Source: Hyalella azteca (Eukaryota; Arthropoda; Malacostraca; Amphipoda; Hyalellidae). Taken from it: 64,000 nucleotides of DNA. Of the stretch, positions 1 through 12,490 are shown piece after piece (within the stretch, counting starts at the first letter, position 1; each line of letters starts with the position of its first letter). Below the pieces are notes generated by a model. The model worked only from the letters and a program-made list of their open reading frames with translations. It did not search any database and was not told the DNA's origin. The stretch spans positions 124,001 through 188,000 of the forward strand of contig NW_025933399.1 of assembly GCF_000764305.2 (NCBI RefSeq), given 5' to 3'. The translations under genes and the position numbers were made by a program.

Positions 1-645
1 TGCCTTGCGCTACACAAAGCGAAAACAGCCGAAATTGGTGCCGATGACATGAAGTTTTTTTAGCGATCATGATTTACTGTTTTTAAGGATGAAAGCATGA
101 TAATTTTTCATTACAAGATTCTTCGAAAAATTACATACCGGTACGGGCTATTATTGAATCAAACTTGAACACGTTCTATTTGGAAACTAATAACGTATTA
201 TAGCCAAATTTTGTGCTCAATATCATTTGAATGTTATAATTAAATGAAGAGAACCGACTAAATTCTACAACATTACACTAGTCACACAGGACACAGTTAA
301 ACAATATTCAACTGTGGTAAATATTGATTAATCAATAAAGGTTTAATCTTACTTGATGAAGGAACATGATAATTAAAGACACACAGTATGCACCGCACGT
401 GTGAATGCCGTCACACCGAAGCCACGAGTGTACTAAGCAAGTAACGCGTGTGATGCAATTGACGTCGTGTATTGTTCGTCCGGAAACTAAAATTGTCCTT
501 TATTATAGCGCGGAATTTGAGGTTGCAAGAGACGGTGACATCGTGGAATCTTAACTGCAGGTAATCCAGCAGCGCGCCGGCGCAAATATCAGTCCCACAT
601 ACTTTTGCTGAGGGCCAATATGCGAATCAGCGAGAGCCTCGTGTT
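1..645. other. Unannotated AT-rich stretch
   Basis: No frame of useful length, RNA gene signature or repeat was seen here. The sequence is AT-rich with many stop codons in all frames, as expected for intergenic or intronic DNA. Confidence 0.6.
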
Positions 646-712
646 AATTATGTCTAAAGCACATTTTATGTCTAAAGCACAATTATTAATATTATGTCTA
701 AAGCCCATTTTT
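646..712. repeat. Short tandem repeat, three copies of a TATGTCTAAAGC motif
   Basis: The 12-base motif TATGTCTAAAGC appears three times at about 649, 668 and 694, with unequal spacing and AT-rich filler. This is a small decayed minisatellite; no function is suggested. Confidence 0.75.
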
Positions 713-1574
713 ATTTATCCTCTTGCAATGCGTAAAAAGTGTTATTCAGCTCAGACCTGCCAAGGTGAGATAAAACGAAATTAATTATGAGTTCAAACGA
801 ACAACAGCTCACGTTGTGAGAACATTTGAATTGTTTCAAGCAAAATCTTCTAATGTTAATAAATTTATCTCAATTAGAAAATTTATGACTACTTTCGCAA
901 AATAGGGAGAAATATAACGGATTTGTATTAGAGAAGCGGGTTAAGATCGAGGTTGACCTAACGACTAGTCCAGACTTACCTCCGACTACCAATGAACTGC
1001 ATGAGCTGCTGCCTTAAATATTTATGAGTCATATAGGGCAGCGTCGAAAAAATATATTAATAAATCTCATGTGCGTTTAACATAATTCAAAAAAAAATGT
1101 GGCGAATTTGTTTCTATATATTCCCAATTGATTTTAGCTTCGTCTTGATATCTACATCGCGCCTGAGTCCTGGCTCATATACTTCAAATTTTCAGATACG
1201 ATTTATTGCAATAATAACGAACGACACGGGTTGGTGATCGGCAATATATGCATTAATCTATAGATAGTCGAGGTGCCAAAAATAGCATCAGATTATATAC
1301 CTAAATATGGAGCTCTAAAAAAATTGAGCTCTGGGCGCATTAGCCATGATATGGGAATGCAAAAATGTACACAGTGTCGGCAGGCTTGCTGAACGTGAGG
1401 AGCATTTTAGGCCAAGGCAAACGAGGCGATCCAGTACGACACACACCTGTCGTGTGCTCTTGCTTGTTGTGTTAGGGTAGTGTTTTGTTGCAGGTTATAG
1501 TGGTGCTAGTGTTGTTATTGTCGCGGCTAGTGCATGATGGTGTTGCAGCTGATACGCACAGGTAAAGCAGTTTT
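713..1574. other. Unannotated stretch with one splice-donor-like site on the minus strand
   Basis: No convincing gene. Reading the minus strand, the sequence around 975-985 gives GAGGTAAGT, a full match to the animal splice-donor consensus. The upstream frames are open for only a few codons, so it could at most end a very short or untranslated exon. From about 1480 the sequence becomes rich in GTT/GTG triplets that run into the transposase fossil. Confidence 0.4.
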
Positions 1575-1910
1575 TTAATTAATTAATTGTTGATGCATGG
1601 TGGTGTTGCAGTTGCAGTTGATGCGCTGTGGTGGTATGTTGCTTTTGTTGCACGAGGTGCTGCAAGTGCAGCCAATTAAAGTTTTTGCAAAATTAGCATT
1701 TGATGTGGCTGCCAGAGCCGCATTGATTACGGCATATGGTGTGTTATAGATGAGGGTGGTGTTGCAGTCAGGGTTGCTGCAATGGACCTTCAATGTGAAA
1801 GGGGAGTCAACAAACTCCAGCAAGCAGCCAGCCTTAATTAAAGAGTTCTACTAGAACACCATTGACTGCCGTCACGGTGACATTGATTACTCCAATATAT
1901 GATCAATAAG
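1575..1910 (-). pseudogene. Mutator-like transposase fragment, frameshifted
   Basis: Read on the minus strand, 1847-1578 is one open frame of about 90 codons. It contains SPFTLKVHCSNPDC followed by YAVINAALAA and then SNIPPQRIN. From memory this order (a leucine-rich lead-in, a CxxxxC pair, an N-A-A-type helix and a late N-(I/M)-P motif) resembles the zinc-binding N-terminal part of invertebrate Mutator-like transposases (Pfam Mutator family). Immediately upstream at about 1907-1850 another frame reads VTVTAVNGVLVELFN. It looks like the preceding part of the same protein displaced by a frameshift. Two stop codons precede the main frame, no catalytic domain is present, and the 3' part dissolves into triplet-rich sequence. 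It is therefore a dead fragment. The assignment rests on remembered family patterns and could be wrong. Confidence 0.4.
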
Positions 1911-2379
1911 ATAACACTGTGGGGAGGGGATCTGACAACATTTATCGACATCTACTATTTTTTAGAACAATAACCTAATAAATTGAATGTCATAATTAAA
2001 CAGTTACGGCCTGACTCATCAGATGATCAAGCAAACTGATGACCTATTGGAGAACAATTGTGTTGCAGAACGTTTGGTCATTTGTGATGGAGATGATAAA
2101 TATGTGTGTGTGTTTATGATCTTGCCAATCCAGTAACAGTTTATGACGAAAGAAGAAAGCGTGGCCTAGACCAACAGCAAACAAGCAAGCTAATATGGGA
2201 CCGAATAGCTTACATTCTTCTGGTCTGCACGAGTAGGCGGAGTATTGCAGTGATGAGCGGCACTTGTTTCTGCGATATATTATAGTGATGCTCAGCTGCA
2301 GAAAAAACGGCAGTAGAAGCACAAGTGACTGTAGTAACGACAGATAAAGCAGAATATATGTAAATTAACGCAAAAAAGC

Positions 2380-2610
2380 GGCTGGGTCGGCAACAGTAGT
2401 AACAGGCAGATATATGAGCAACAGCAGTAGCAGCAGCAGTAAAGCAGTATATTGCAACAGTAGCAGTAAAGCAGTAGTTACAACAGCAGCAGTAGTAGCA
2501 ACAGCACTAAAAGCAATGTAGCAACAGCAATAGTAGCTATAGCAGCAGCAACAACATTAACATCAGCCGCAACAGCGGCATTAGCAACAGCAGCAGTGCT
2601 GGCAGTGGCG
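2380..2610. repeat. Triplet-rich low-complexity DNA (CAG/CAA/GTA)
   Basis: The stretch is dominated by interrupted AGC, AAC and AGT triplets such as AACAGCAGTAGCAGCAGC. It is not a clean trinucleotide array and has stops in the frames that would give polyglutamine, so it is a degenerate microsatellite rather than a coding polyQ run. Confidence 0.8.
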
Positions 2611-5600
2611 AAGGGTCATGCAACGGTGAGGCTGGAAAAAAGCAAGCAGCCACTGAAGGAAAACCTGACACGATTTCAAGTTAAAAAAAATAGCACTAAA
2701 GGAAATTCATGACGAGGCCCAGCGATGCGGCTCTATCGACCGCACTCAGACCTATAATAAAAAAGACATTTATCGCACGCACTCTTGAGAGTGGGCTTGA
2801 CTTCAGAAAAACGTTTTGAGTGAAGGCATAACAAGCTTCAGAAAACGATGACAATTCCGTGGTGTTAATTTGCATAATTATTTCATCACAAGTGCATAAA
2901 ATTAAAAAAAATAATGCATGGCTTTCAATGTGACGAGGAATTTTAAATAAAAAGCCAGAAGAGACACTCTGCAGATATTTGAATAAAAAAGTACCTATTC
3001 AAAAACTTATATACAGGCGCGAAACAAGATCGGCGATCAGATGACGATCGCATCATCATACGCTATTTAAAAGAATAGATCATCTAGATGAGACCTAATA
3101 TGGTCGAGATGTAAGGTAATATAATAGGGTCTTGCCACACACTACATAGTGCAGGGCTCGGTAAGTGCCAAATGATAGTCGCCAGATGCGGGCTGTCTAT
3201 ATAAGAAGAAGGCTTGCGAAAGACCTTCTATGCAATGCGCTATAGTCTGTTGCTTCAGTGGAGTTCTGGCGTAGCGCCGTATCAGCATCGTTAGGTGGCA
3301 TTCAAGGTTAGTTCGTGCCATGTTTTACTCCCAGTATATGCAAAGTTCTCACCTACACACTGCGGTTATTTACAAACTTCGAGATAGGTTATGATGAAAG
3401 TAAACCAAGTTCAACCTTAAAATGAATTCAAAGATTTTACCTATACAAAATAGTGCTAGTGAAACGCAATGTCTTGAAAACGGCAGAATAAAAACTTATT
3501 TAGCCCTCGTCTCCGTACATCAAGGAAGAATGTCTCCCCCCGTCTAATGTGCATGCAGCTTCGGTCATCAACATATTCACATAACAGCGTAGCTCATAAT
3601 CACAACAATAAATCATGATTCAATCAATGCAAATAATGTACGTCACGCACAAATGCGATAGGGTAATACATAGTAAATGCGTACGTACCACATAAGAACG
3701 CAACGCATATGTATGTCTTAAAATAATTGGATTTCCCCCGAGTAACTTTGCAAACAATCAATAGAACATCAAATGGTAAATACAAATAATTTTATAATAC
3801 ATTCATACGAGTTTCAATACCAAACAGTTGGATGAACTTGGATCACTTCACAAGCATGATTGAGATCACCCAGACGCAGCCTCGGCCAGCCGCGCGAAGG
3901 CAGCGATATCGAGCGATATGAGCCTTGTGGCCGCTGGTTGGTTTAGAAGCAGTTGAGGCTCAACGAATGATATTTTGAACCACGTTCTGTCAACATGAAA
4001 TAATAAATCAAAAAATATTCATCAATCAAACTAATTATTTTTGACAAACGACCAATGACACATGAACATACATTGGAAATTATAATTACGTTGTAGTAAA
4101 TGGCGAGTCAATATGAACCTAAAACGGATGAAGGAACAAAGGCACGCAAGTTGAGCACGAGTTTGCAAATATTATTATTAGGGCCTATACAATTTTTGTT
4201 GGAGAAACTGGTTGAGCAGTACAAGCACGCACGGCAGCCAAGGCGAGCGATATTGCAAAACCTCGCCAAGTGAGCTGCAGAATCCTCAATTTCAATTTGT
4301 GCTTAAATCCTATACTTTTGATACTCAATTTCTTCCACATAGATAAAAAGTTTTCAAAGTAAATTGGTAGTTTTGAATTTAAATTATTGTTGGATATCAC
4401 TGGTCTATCGCTACTTTTGACGAGAATGTCATTTGCTTTCTTGCAAGAGATAGTTTCACGTTGAAATTGCGAAGAAATTGCTCGATAATATTAAGATTTT
4501 TTCAGCCTATTTGAGCATACTCTTAGCAATTAAATTATTTTCCTTCTGGCCGGGTAAGTCATATAAGTCCCAGATTATGTTACTCTTTCAAGATATGCAG
4601 TCGGTGAACATATCCCTCTTCCAAATTTTTAGAATAAACCGTAGTTCCGGCTTCTCGACTAATCGAACAAAGTAAAAAAGTTGATCCATAGGCAAAAGCT
4701 GACGTATAAACAAGCGCCAAGTCTCTGCAGGAAAAATAAATTACAGGTAAACAATATCGATAATATGATAAATTTTGAATAATCAAATGGAAGAAGTTTG
4801 AGGATGGAAAACGTGTCCTTCAGCTTGTTCGATTTACAAACCTCCTGGCTGTATTATATAATCACTTACTCCAATTAAATCTACATTGTTTCAATGTTCT
4901 AGCATTGGCATACGTTCTATATGCAAGAGCGATAATAAATTGTTCTCGTGCGTAGTATATTTCATTTTGAATGTATATTTCATTTTGAATGGGCCATTTA
5001 AAAAACGCATTCTTTTTAACGACATTTATCAACTCTCGAGATTAAGGTCGCATTTCTACATTGTTTGCAACCTTTATGTTTTCGCATGCCACAAAACTGC
5101 TTATCCCATTCAATACGCAGGCCTGTTTCCATTGCAGCTTTCGAGAGTTTCCTCTCAGCGTTTATAGAATGGAAGCTCGAGCTGAATTAGCTCTCAGCCA
5201 AATGGAACGCGGCTCCAAACGTCTCACAGCAAAAATTGTTCAGGTTTTTTGAGTCAGGAAAAAGAAACAAACGTGGCGACGACCGACGACCGGATGTTAT
5301 CGGCACGAGCGACGCCAAGACGAGCAGGGAAAAAAACTTAAAAAAGAAACGAATGAGTGGAAAACAAAGATGCAGACGCATAAAAAGCAATCCAAAAAGC
5401 AATAAAATAACGAGTGTAAGTTGAAAACACAAAGAAATGTACAAGTGTTATAAATTGAGCCTAAAAAACTAAATTGCACTTTAAATTTTCAATATATATT
5501 CGATGTAAAAAACTTTTTACGAATTAAAAATATTTCTTGTGGAATGTGAATAATGATTTCATTAAAGAAATAAGGCAAAATTTTTTATACTTAACGATTC

Positions 5601-5980
5601 TTTAGTAGTAAATTTCGGGAATTGGAAGAATAAATCGAGATACAAGATGGTCAAAAACTTTATAACAATAAGCAAAGAATTTCGCGATATGTCGTGAAAA
5701 GATAAATAATGGAAGATGAATGATACACACAAAACGAAGAATTTCGAGAGCACGTGACAAGAAAAATGTGGCCAGCAGCTGTCCCCGAGGACGACGTCAC
5801 CAGGCGCACCCTTGAGGCCTCTCACTCTATACAATGATTCGTTCATAAAGAGTCTCGCCATTTAAAATATTCGCCAAGTATTATAAGCCGTTAAAACTTG
5901 CCAGAGTTTTTTGAGAGAAAATTCAGAGTATCTGTTAATCTGACCCTAAATTTCCTCATGGCTTGAACAGTTTAGTATGC
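2611..5980. other. Gene-poor stretch
   Basis: No gene recognised. Short frames of 60-95 codons occur on both strands between 4.2 and 5.5 kb, including a lysine/arginine-rich one at 5236-5424. None resembles a known family, and overlapping frames on the opposite strand are equally open. A 17-base duplication (TATTTCATTTTGAATG type) sits at about 4967-4999. Confidence 0.5.
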
Positions 5981-5984
5981 AGAT

Positions 5985-6255
5985 CAGTGCAATTGGTGTT
6001 CAACCAATTCCAATTTGCATCCAAAAGTCCAAACACGTTGGCATTCAACCTCTTTCAAGTTGGCATTAAGGTCTGGTTTAGCTGGCATTCAAATGTCTGC
6101 AGACTGGCATTTAGACCCATCTCATCTGACATTCAGACCAGATGAAATTGTCATCCAAGCAGACCTATACAAGATGACCATTCAGACCCAATTCTGTTAG
6201 CATCTAGACCCGATCTCATTGGCAAGCAGACCCGATCCAATTGGCCATGAATCCA
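5985..6255. repeat. Degenerate minisatellite with GGCATTCAGACC-like units
   Basis: About ten diverged units of 20-30 bases alternate a TTGGCATT or TGACATTCA block with a CAGACCCGAT or CAGACCAGAT block. The repetition is clear by eye, but every unit carries substitutions and indels. This points to an old array that has stopped homogenising. Confidence 0.7.
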
Positions 6256-7877
6256 ATTCAAATGCTGTTGGAGACTAATCAATAAATAGGTTTTCTTTGA
6301 CCCCAAACAATTGACCGGTGATCGTTTTTAAAGGATGAATAAAAATAAGGAATGAAAGCCAATAATAATAAACGAACGATAAATACAAGAAAACAAGTTA
6401 CAAAACTATAAACCGTGTGTCTTTCTAGCCCTTGCCTATTATTTCCTAGTCATGTGCCAGGTTCGGAACCTCGCTCTGTGGTGGATCACTCGGCAATGAC
6501 ACGGTATAACAAGGCGGGTCTACACGAGTTACACTCAAAAACAAAAATGACAAAACACGTAACCTAACTATCGATGAAATTATTATATTTAAAGGCTGTC
6601 CCTAACAAAACATCTTGAGGTTCAACGTCTCCGAAGTTCCTCGTCTCAGAGGTTGAGAAAAGCTTTCAAGCGTTCAAATTAAAAATGTAATGATCTCAAA
6701 CTAAGAGAAAACAGCCATACCTAAAAATATTACATGCAGAAAATGAGGGGAATTTTAGTAAAACATTTTATCGCGTAGCAATATAACTAAATAAATGGTA
6801 CTTGACGATCTCAAGAAGAAAAATTCCTAAAAATATCCAATATGGCCTGAAAACAAAAACCCATACAAATTGGCGAAGATTTAACAATTTTCAGTCCAAC
6901 TCGTTTTCGTCAAGTAAACGTCAAGTAACAGCAGAAGTCAAGTAACCTTATTCATACTTGTGGCTTATATTTAAGGACTTTCCCAACTAAGGAGTACAAG
7001 TAACCCATTAAAATTTATCAAAAACTAATTTTCCCCAAAATTATCTCCAATTTGATCTAATAAGTCTATTATTATAGTTTTGTGTTTAGTCAATAGTTGA
7101 AATAAAAATAAACAGATCGTTAAAGGAAACCACTTGAACATTTTTTTTTTAAGTTGACCTTATCTATAATATTTACTGAGCATGGCTATCTGAATAAAAA
7201 CGCTATATAAATCTAAAAATATTCTATGTTTATTGTGCTACATGAAACACTACCTAGTCAGCGCGTTTAACCTAGTTATGTAAAGCCAACGCGAAAATTT
7301 AGTGCATAGGATAATGAATGCTACTAAAATGAATGGGTGTTGTGTAATCTGCTGCAGCTGAGCGCAGGCAGGGCAAATCCTGGGCCAACAAGCGCCCCTG
7401 CATGGCAAGACTAACGCGCAGGTCAACTGATCCAGGGTCTACAACTGCTATAATAAAAATCTTGTATGAAACAGGCGTGATTAAATAAAGAAGAGTTCGC
7501 ATGCCTGCCTTATAAATTGTTTTTCCTCTATTATTATTTATTACTAATATATTTTTACATTATAAATACTGAGGGAAAAACTTTAATTTTCAGCACATGT
7601 TGAGAAAAACAGTGAGAAGTGCATTTCGTGTTGTTTCATTTTAAATGCTCACATTTTGGTTTGTTTTATATTTATCTTCGTTCTTGTATACTTTCCAGTA
7701 ATAAAAATAAGAATGTATAAATTATAGAAACAATTGGCATTGGAATCTGCGGCTGGGTCCAATAAAGTTATTATGGCCCTTTTCTCAATCAACATAATTT
7801 ATTTTCAATACCGGGCGGCATAAATGGACTCTTATTGTCGAGCGCCTGAGTCCGACGGTATGCCCACGATAAGCTAA
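6256..7877. other. Unannotated AT-rich stretch
   Basis: No coding or RNA gene supported. A 15-base match to a conserved 5.8S rRNA motif at 6480-6494 is isolated and was not accepted as an rRNA gene. A frame at 7299-7502 on the minus strand is short and unrecognised. Confidence 0.5.
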
Positions 7878-7960
7878 ACTAGGTCATGTTGACCAACATA
7901 AGGGCCAAAAGTGTATCGCTATTTGTACAGTCTCACACACATTTCTGTGAGAGTAGCAGT
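7878..7960. repeat. Dispersed repeat, copy 1
   Basis: About 80 bases align with 18321-18404 in the same orientation. The shared blocks are a GGTCA...TGAC...ACA lead-in, CCAAAAGTG, ATCGCTAT, AGTCTCAC and a GTGAG/GGTAGC end. Divergence is substantial but collinear. No tRNA-like promoter boxes or terminal inverted repeats were seen, so the class is unknown; it may be a piece of a longer element. Confidence 0.6.
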
Positions 7961-9790
7961 GATGTTGCATGGTGTGACATTGAGGCTCGGCAGCATGCAT
8001 GGGGCTGGTGGGGTACAGACTTTCCATGTAAGGAGTGAAACTAGACTCGGTCAGCGCAGACGATAACCTTTTATATTATGCATATGATATAACAGATACT
8101 ATTAGATTATGAAGTGGCTTTTGACTGTCATCCTAACGCGAGAAACTATTAATCAGAAACTGCTGTGTAGCGAACACATTCATGGTGAACAACAGGAGTG
8201 AATTCTGGTGTTTCGTAATATTTAAAGATATAGGTACAAATTACACATAGTTTTAAATGTATTACACTATAGATTAAATTATCAACATGCACACAGAATT
8301 ACACTTGCGATACAAGATCAGAGTTACAAATCTATTAGCTACGAAAAAATCGTATAAATTATTTTAATAAATTTCAAGAGAGAGGCAATGGATCAAAAAC
8401 TATTTTCGCGGTCTAAAATTAGATATGAATGTAAAAAACATTACAGAGCAGAATGGCTGCAGCACTTGCACAAGGCCGTTGAGCAGAGAAGGTGCGCGCA
8501 ACGCTGAACTTTGCCTGGCAAGCGTCGCGCCGCCCCATGCAACAGCGGCCCTCATGCCGTCAATTGTTCATTGATTGATGCGAGGCGAAATGTGCGCTAC
8601 GAAGAAGAGCTAGTGTAGCGTATACTATAGGAAAAATGGTCATATTTTTAAAATAATGACACACTTTCTTGCCCACAGCACGAACGTAACACTGATACGT
8701 CCTTTTGATTGTTGGGACAAACCGGGTCAGGTTGAGAGGAAAGCTAGGAGAGAAGAAATAGTCAAAGCTTTTAGGTCATCAACCTCAACTAAACTAAAGG
8801 CAAATGAGACCTGAGTTGTGTTGTTGATAAGAGTCACGAGAACTTTAGGACAATGTACAAGCACTTTCTGTACGAAACTGGTTCAGTTAAATGAGATCTA
8901 AATTTAAATTAAAATCACGACAGATAATTTTCGTGATAATGATGAGGACACTATTGTAAAGTAGTAAATGTAAAATTCCAAAGTTAGGATTATGAAGTCT
9001 CGTGAATGGCTTAAGGTCTCGTGACCTGAAATTGCAAAGATATTTCATGAAGTCAGTCTATACGAACGGAAAAAGTTGAAAGTATAGACAGAAGAACAAT
9101 CTGACCACGCGGTTCTTAAAGCGTATCAATAAATCCAGAGTTGCACGCTTGTGCACACGAGTCATGAAGCTAAACACTGCGGTCAATGGAAAGTCGGTAG
9201 CACTGATACAACACTGCGAATAGCCCTCAAATGGCTCACCATCAATCAATCCATGCCGCAGAATCAGAAACAATTACAGAAGTCGTCATAGAAATGCTTT
9301 CAGTTCCCTCGTTGCAGTATTTGAAAACACATTACAGCAGCAGTCAATATATAGCAAGCGTGGCTCGCAGTGAGGAACGATTCAAGTTTCCAATGTACTA
9401 CAATAAAGCATGAACCACTTACAAAATTGTACTGCATAGGACTCGGCCCTAATAACAAGCGCGTTCATACAAAAAGACTCCAGTTTTTACGCACATCCAT
9501 CAGCATGAGCAAGACTCATGATGCGACTGATACTTGCGACCGTGGTGACGTAAAAATATATATGATGTTATATGAGAACGGAAATAATCGTAGTCGCGCA
9601 CAAAAGAGAGGTACATCGCGAGGTATACGAGCGCCTCATCGCGAAGCCTGCAAATGGCAGAGCAGTAAGTCCAGCTTGTCTCACTTCAGGTCTTGAATGA
9701 GAGTCTGGCGGCGACGAGGCCGTGACGTGTGCGGTAGAAGTTGCATGCGCGTATACATGACTACAACTAATGAATTTATTTGACGGCGAA
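7961..9790. other. Unannotated stretch
   Basis: No gene recognised. A plus-strand frame at 9370-9696 (about 108 codons) is rich in Arg, Lys and Thr. It contains a GTAAGT donor-like site near its end at 9668, but the predicted peptide resembles no family I know and the base composition does not differ from its surroundings. Confidence 0.4.
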
Positions 9791-9861
9791 ACCAGGTCAG
9801 CGTGACTGCAAGACCTGGGTCAGCGTGACTGCATGCATGAACTGGGTCAACGCGAATACGC
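9791..9861. repeat. Three-copy tandem repeat, 22-28 bp unit
   Basis: Units beginning at about 9791, 9813 and 9841 share an A-C-(C/T)-(A/G)GGTCAGCGTGACTGCA core. The third is the most diverged. Confidence 0.7.
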
Positions 9862-10289
9862 AATTCTGATCATTGAGTCTACGACCAGAGTAACTGTAAT
9901 TCTTGACATAGTTAATAATAATAGTTGACAAGGTATCCTGAATAAACTACATACACAAGGTACTTAATGACCGTAAAGGCGCAACTAGGCACAGATAACA
10001 TGAGTCTGCACGATCGTGAGCGCTGATTGCGGAGACGGGTATATATGGCCGCCATTCCAGGTGTTAAACTTCAGCTTTCACAGGACGTAGAGCAATAAAT
10101 CAACCACCACAGATAATAATTTTCATAGTAAGTGCTTCATTGGAACGCACAGCAGCGTAGAAAGAGGCACGGTATGAGTGCGGGCATGGCACGGGGCAAA
10201 AAGATTCAAAACATGCGGCACGGTGCGGCAACAGTGACAGATCTATCAACTACGACTGATAAACACATGAGATAAAAGCAGTACCAGCA

Positions 10290-10490
10290 ATTGTGACACT
10301 AGCAATACCAGTGGTAGAATAGTGGTAACAGAAACAGCGATAACGGCAAGAAAAAATTGGTCATGGGGACACAGGTAACAGTTAAACTCGATATAGAAAA
10401 CAGTGGTAATAGAAATATAGTAGATAGTAACATCGAAAATAGTGATACATGCAATAGTGACGACAGTATCAATACTGATAATAATTAGCG
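10290..10490. repeat. Degenerate triplet-like low-complexity DNA (GTAATA/GTGGTA)
   Basis: Interrupted AGTGGTAATAGAA-like motifs recur through this stretch, giving a simple-sequence character without a clean unit. The minus-strand frame across it (10246-10581) is rich in Ile, Thr and Val because of this composition and is not taken as a gene. Confidence 0.55.
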
Positions 10491-10705
10491 CAAAGAAATA
10501 GAACTCATGGCTGCGGTGACAGTTAAAAGCAGCAGAGTCTTTAAAATAGCTCAGCTGAGCTCCATGGACGTGCTCTCTCAAGCGTACAGACGAGCATCAA
10601 TAAATATGACTGGATCGCATTCTTCAGTGACTGAAGCCTGACGTTATACGGAGTCGTCCATAGCTAAACTGGCAATATTCCACGATACGTATTACGGCTA
10701 CCAAA

Positions 10706-10987
10706 TTATGCAACGGAAACATAACGGCCAGCAATTAAGAACGTTGTACTATCGAGTACATTAGAGTACTTCAAGCACACATACTTGTAAAGGGATAAAA
10801 TTGCTCTTACCATTGCTTCGAAGTGGGTTAGAAATTCCGCCTGATATAAATCAACAACATGACCTTTCCTGATCCGAGTTAGTTTAATAAAATCAAATAA
10901 AATAAACTCTGACATTACAAGCAAATGGTCTAGAAAACAAGATATGGCATCGTGACGACGTAAATCTTTTAAACTTGTCGCACACAC
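10706..10987 (-). CDS. Possible exon or transposon remnant, unrecognised
   Basis: On the minus strand a frame of 93 codons contains the protein-like segment SEFILFDFIKLTRIRKGHVV followed by DLYQAEFLTHFEAM. Directly after EAM, at about 10812-10807, lies GTAAGA, a good splice-donor match. The segment loosely recalls a domain seen in uncharacterised transposon-related proteins of invertebrates, but I cannot name it. The start is not defined: the upstream GACAAG could be a weak acceptor. Frames of this length arise by chance in 64 kb, so this is a low-confidence candidate. Confidence 0.18.
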   Translation of the reverse strand: MCATSLKDLRRHDAISCFLDHLLVMSEFILFDFIKLTRIRKGHVVDLYQAEFLTHFEAMVRAILSLYKYVCLKYSNVLDSTTFLIAGRYVSVA

Positions 10988-11620
10988 AAATGCAAGACTT
11001 GTGTTAAAACTACCGAGTCCAGCAGACAGTTACGTGCGACAGTTCCGAGAGCGACGTGTCACAATCTCGAGCTTTCACCACGTGCTTTATAAAATTACAA
11101 AACATTCCAGCGCGTGAGATATTTTCTCAAGAAAGAATGAAACTTGTAAGCTGTCTCGAGTTGACTTCGCTTGATCTGTTTTGACGAGATACATCCAGTT
11201 ATGATGTGATTCAATTTTCAGAAAATCTTGAAAATTTAAACTCGAATAGAATTGTTAGTTAAAATAATGGCTGTATTAATCTGAAACTTATAATGTAATT
11301 AATTAAATCTGCACAATAATTTTTCATCAAGTCTCACATTTACACAAAGCGATAAATCTCCCGTTGAGAATAAAAACAGCCATAATATTAATTCAATTAG
11401 CAAACAACTGAATTAAATTTAAATGAAAATATTAGCCACACTCTATGTTTTTACAGGCATATAATTAACCAGGGAGAAAAAAGTTAAATAGAGGAAGAAA
11501 ATCTAGAACCGAGTGAAAGTAAGAGGCCTAATTAAGAGCGGCTCGTGAATGGCTGTCGCTAGTCCGATGCTTCACCATTTAAACATTCAAGTTCGCAGTA
11601 GAATACTGAGAAACTTGATT

Positions 11621-11878
11621 TACGCTCAATAAGGTGTTTAATAATAATATAGGTACGCTCAATAAGGTGTTTAATAATAATATACGCTCAATAAGGCGTT
11701 TAATAATAATATAGGTACGCTCAATAAGGTGTTTAATAATAATATACGCTCAATAAGGCGTTTAATAATAATCTACGCTCAATAAGGTGTTTGATAATAT
11801 TATACGCTCAATGTTTTTAATAATAATATAAGCTCAATAAAGTGTTCAATAATAATATATGGTCAATAATGTGTTTAT
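11621..11878. repeat. Tandem array of alternating 29 and 33 bp units
   Basis: TACGCTCAATAAGGTGTTTA units start at about 11621, 11654, 11683, 11715, 11744 and 11773. Decayed units continue to 11878. Early units alternate with and without an extra AGG before TACGC, giving a higher-order period of about 62 bases. The last units show substitutions and deletions typical of array edges. Confidence 0.9.
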
Positions 11879-11886
11879 GCTGTTAT

Positions 11887-11921
11887 CAGCGGTTATGAGG
11901 CAGGGTTGTTGTGAACCGCTG
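11887..11921. other. Inverted repeat, 8-bp stem
   Basis: CAGCGGTT at 11887-11894 pairs perfectly with AACCGCTG at 11914-11921 across a 19-base loop, directly after the tandem array. No function is assigned. Confidence 0.5.
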
Positions 11922-12490
11922 CAACATGCACATAACTTCATAGCATGACGGCAGGCGAGCAGTTATATATGCTGGCGCGTTATGCGCACAGGCGTCGTAC
12001 GCTCGTATGACACTCTCACGTAACGCTGGAGTGACGCAAATATAACGCATAACTTGTACGTGTGCGTCGTCATGCACAGGCTCGTTTCCTAACATCTGTG
12101 TTATTCAATGTGCTTTTGATAGTCACGTAATAAGATCCAAAATAGATAATGACATAAACAAAAGAAGATACAATTTACGAAAGAATAGGTAAATAAAGAG
12201 CAATAAGTGATTGTTAAAAATCAACTACCCAGATAGGCAGAGGAAGACACAATTGTTCTAAATGTTATCACTACATATAGATATTATAAATTGTGAAAAG
12301 TGATTTAATTTCAATTGAAATTAACGTCAATATTTCACGAGGAGAATTTCATTCGACTTCACTCGGATGTAAAGTGCGAAGAGAGCACAACAATATTGTC
12401 ATGTAAATATAATCCGGAATAAGAATGTTACAATTCAATACCCAGAATTCAAGACGATTGCTTCGGAACGATGACACAAATTGCATCTTC

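Noticed and set aside
6480..6494. 15-base match to the conserved 5.8S rRNA motif GGTGGATCACTCGGC
   Set aside because: The match stops abruptly on both sides and no other rRNA sequence surrounds it; too short to call a gene or fragment.
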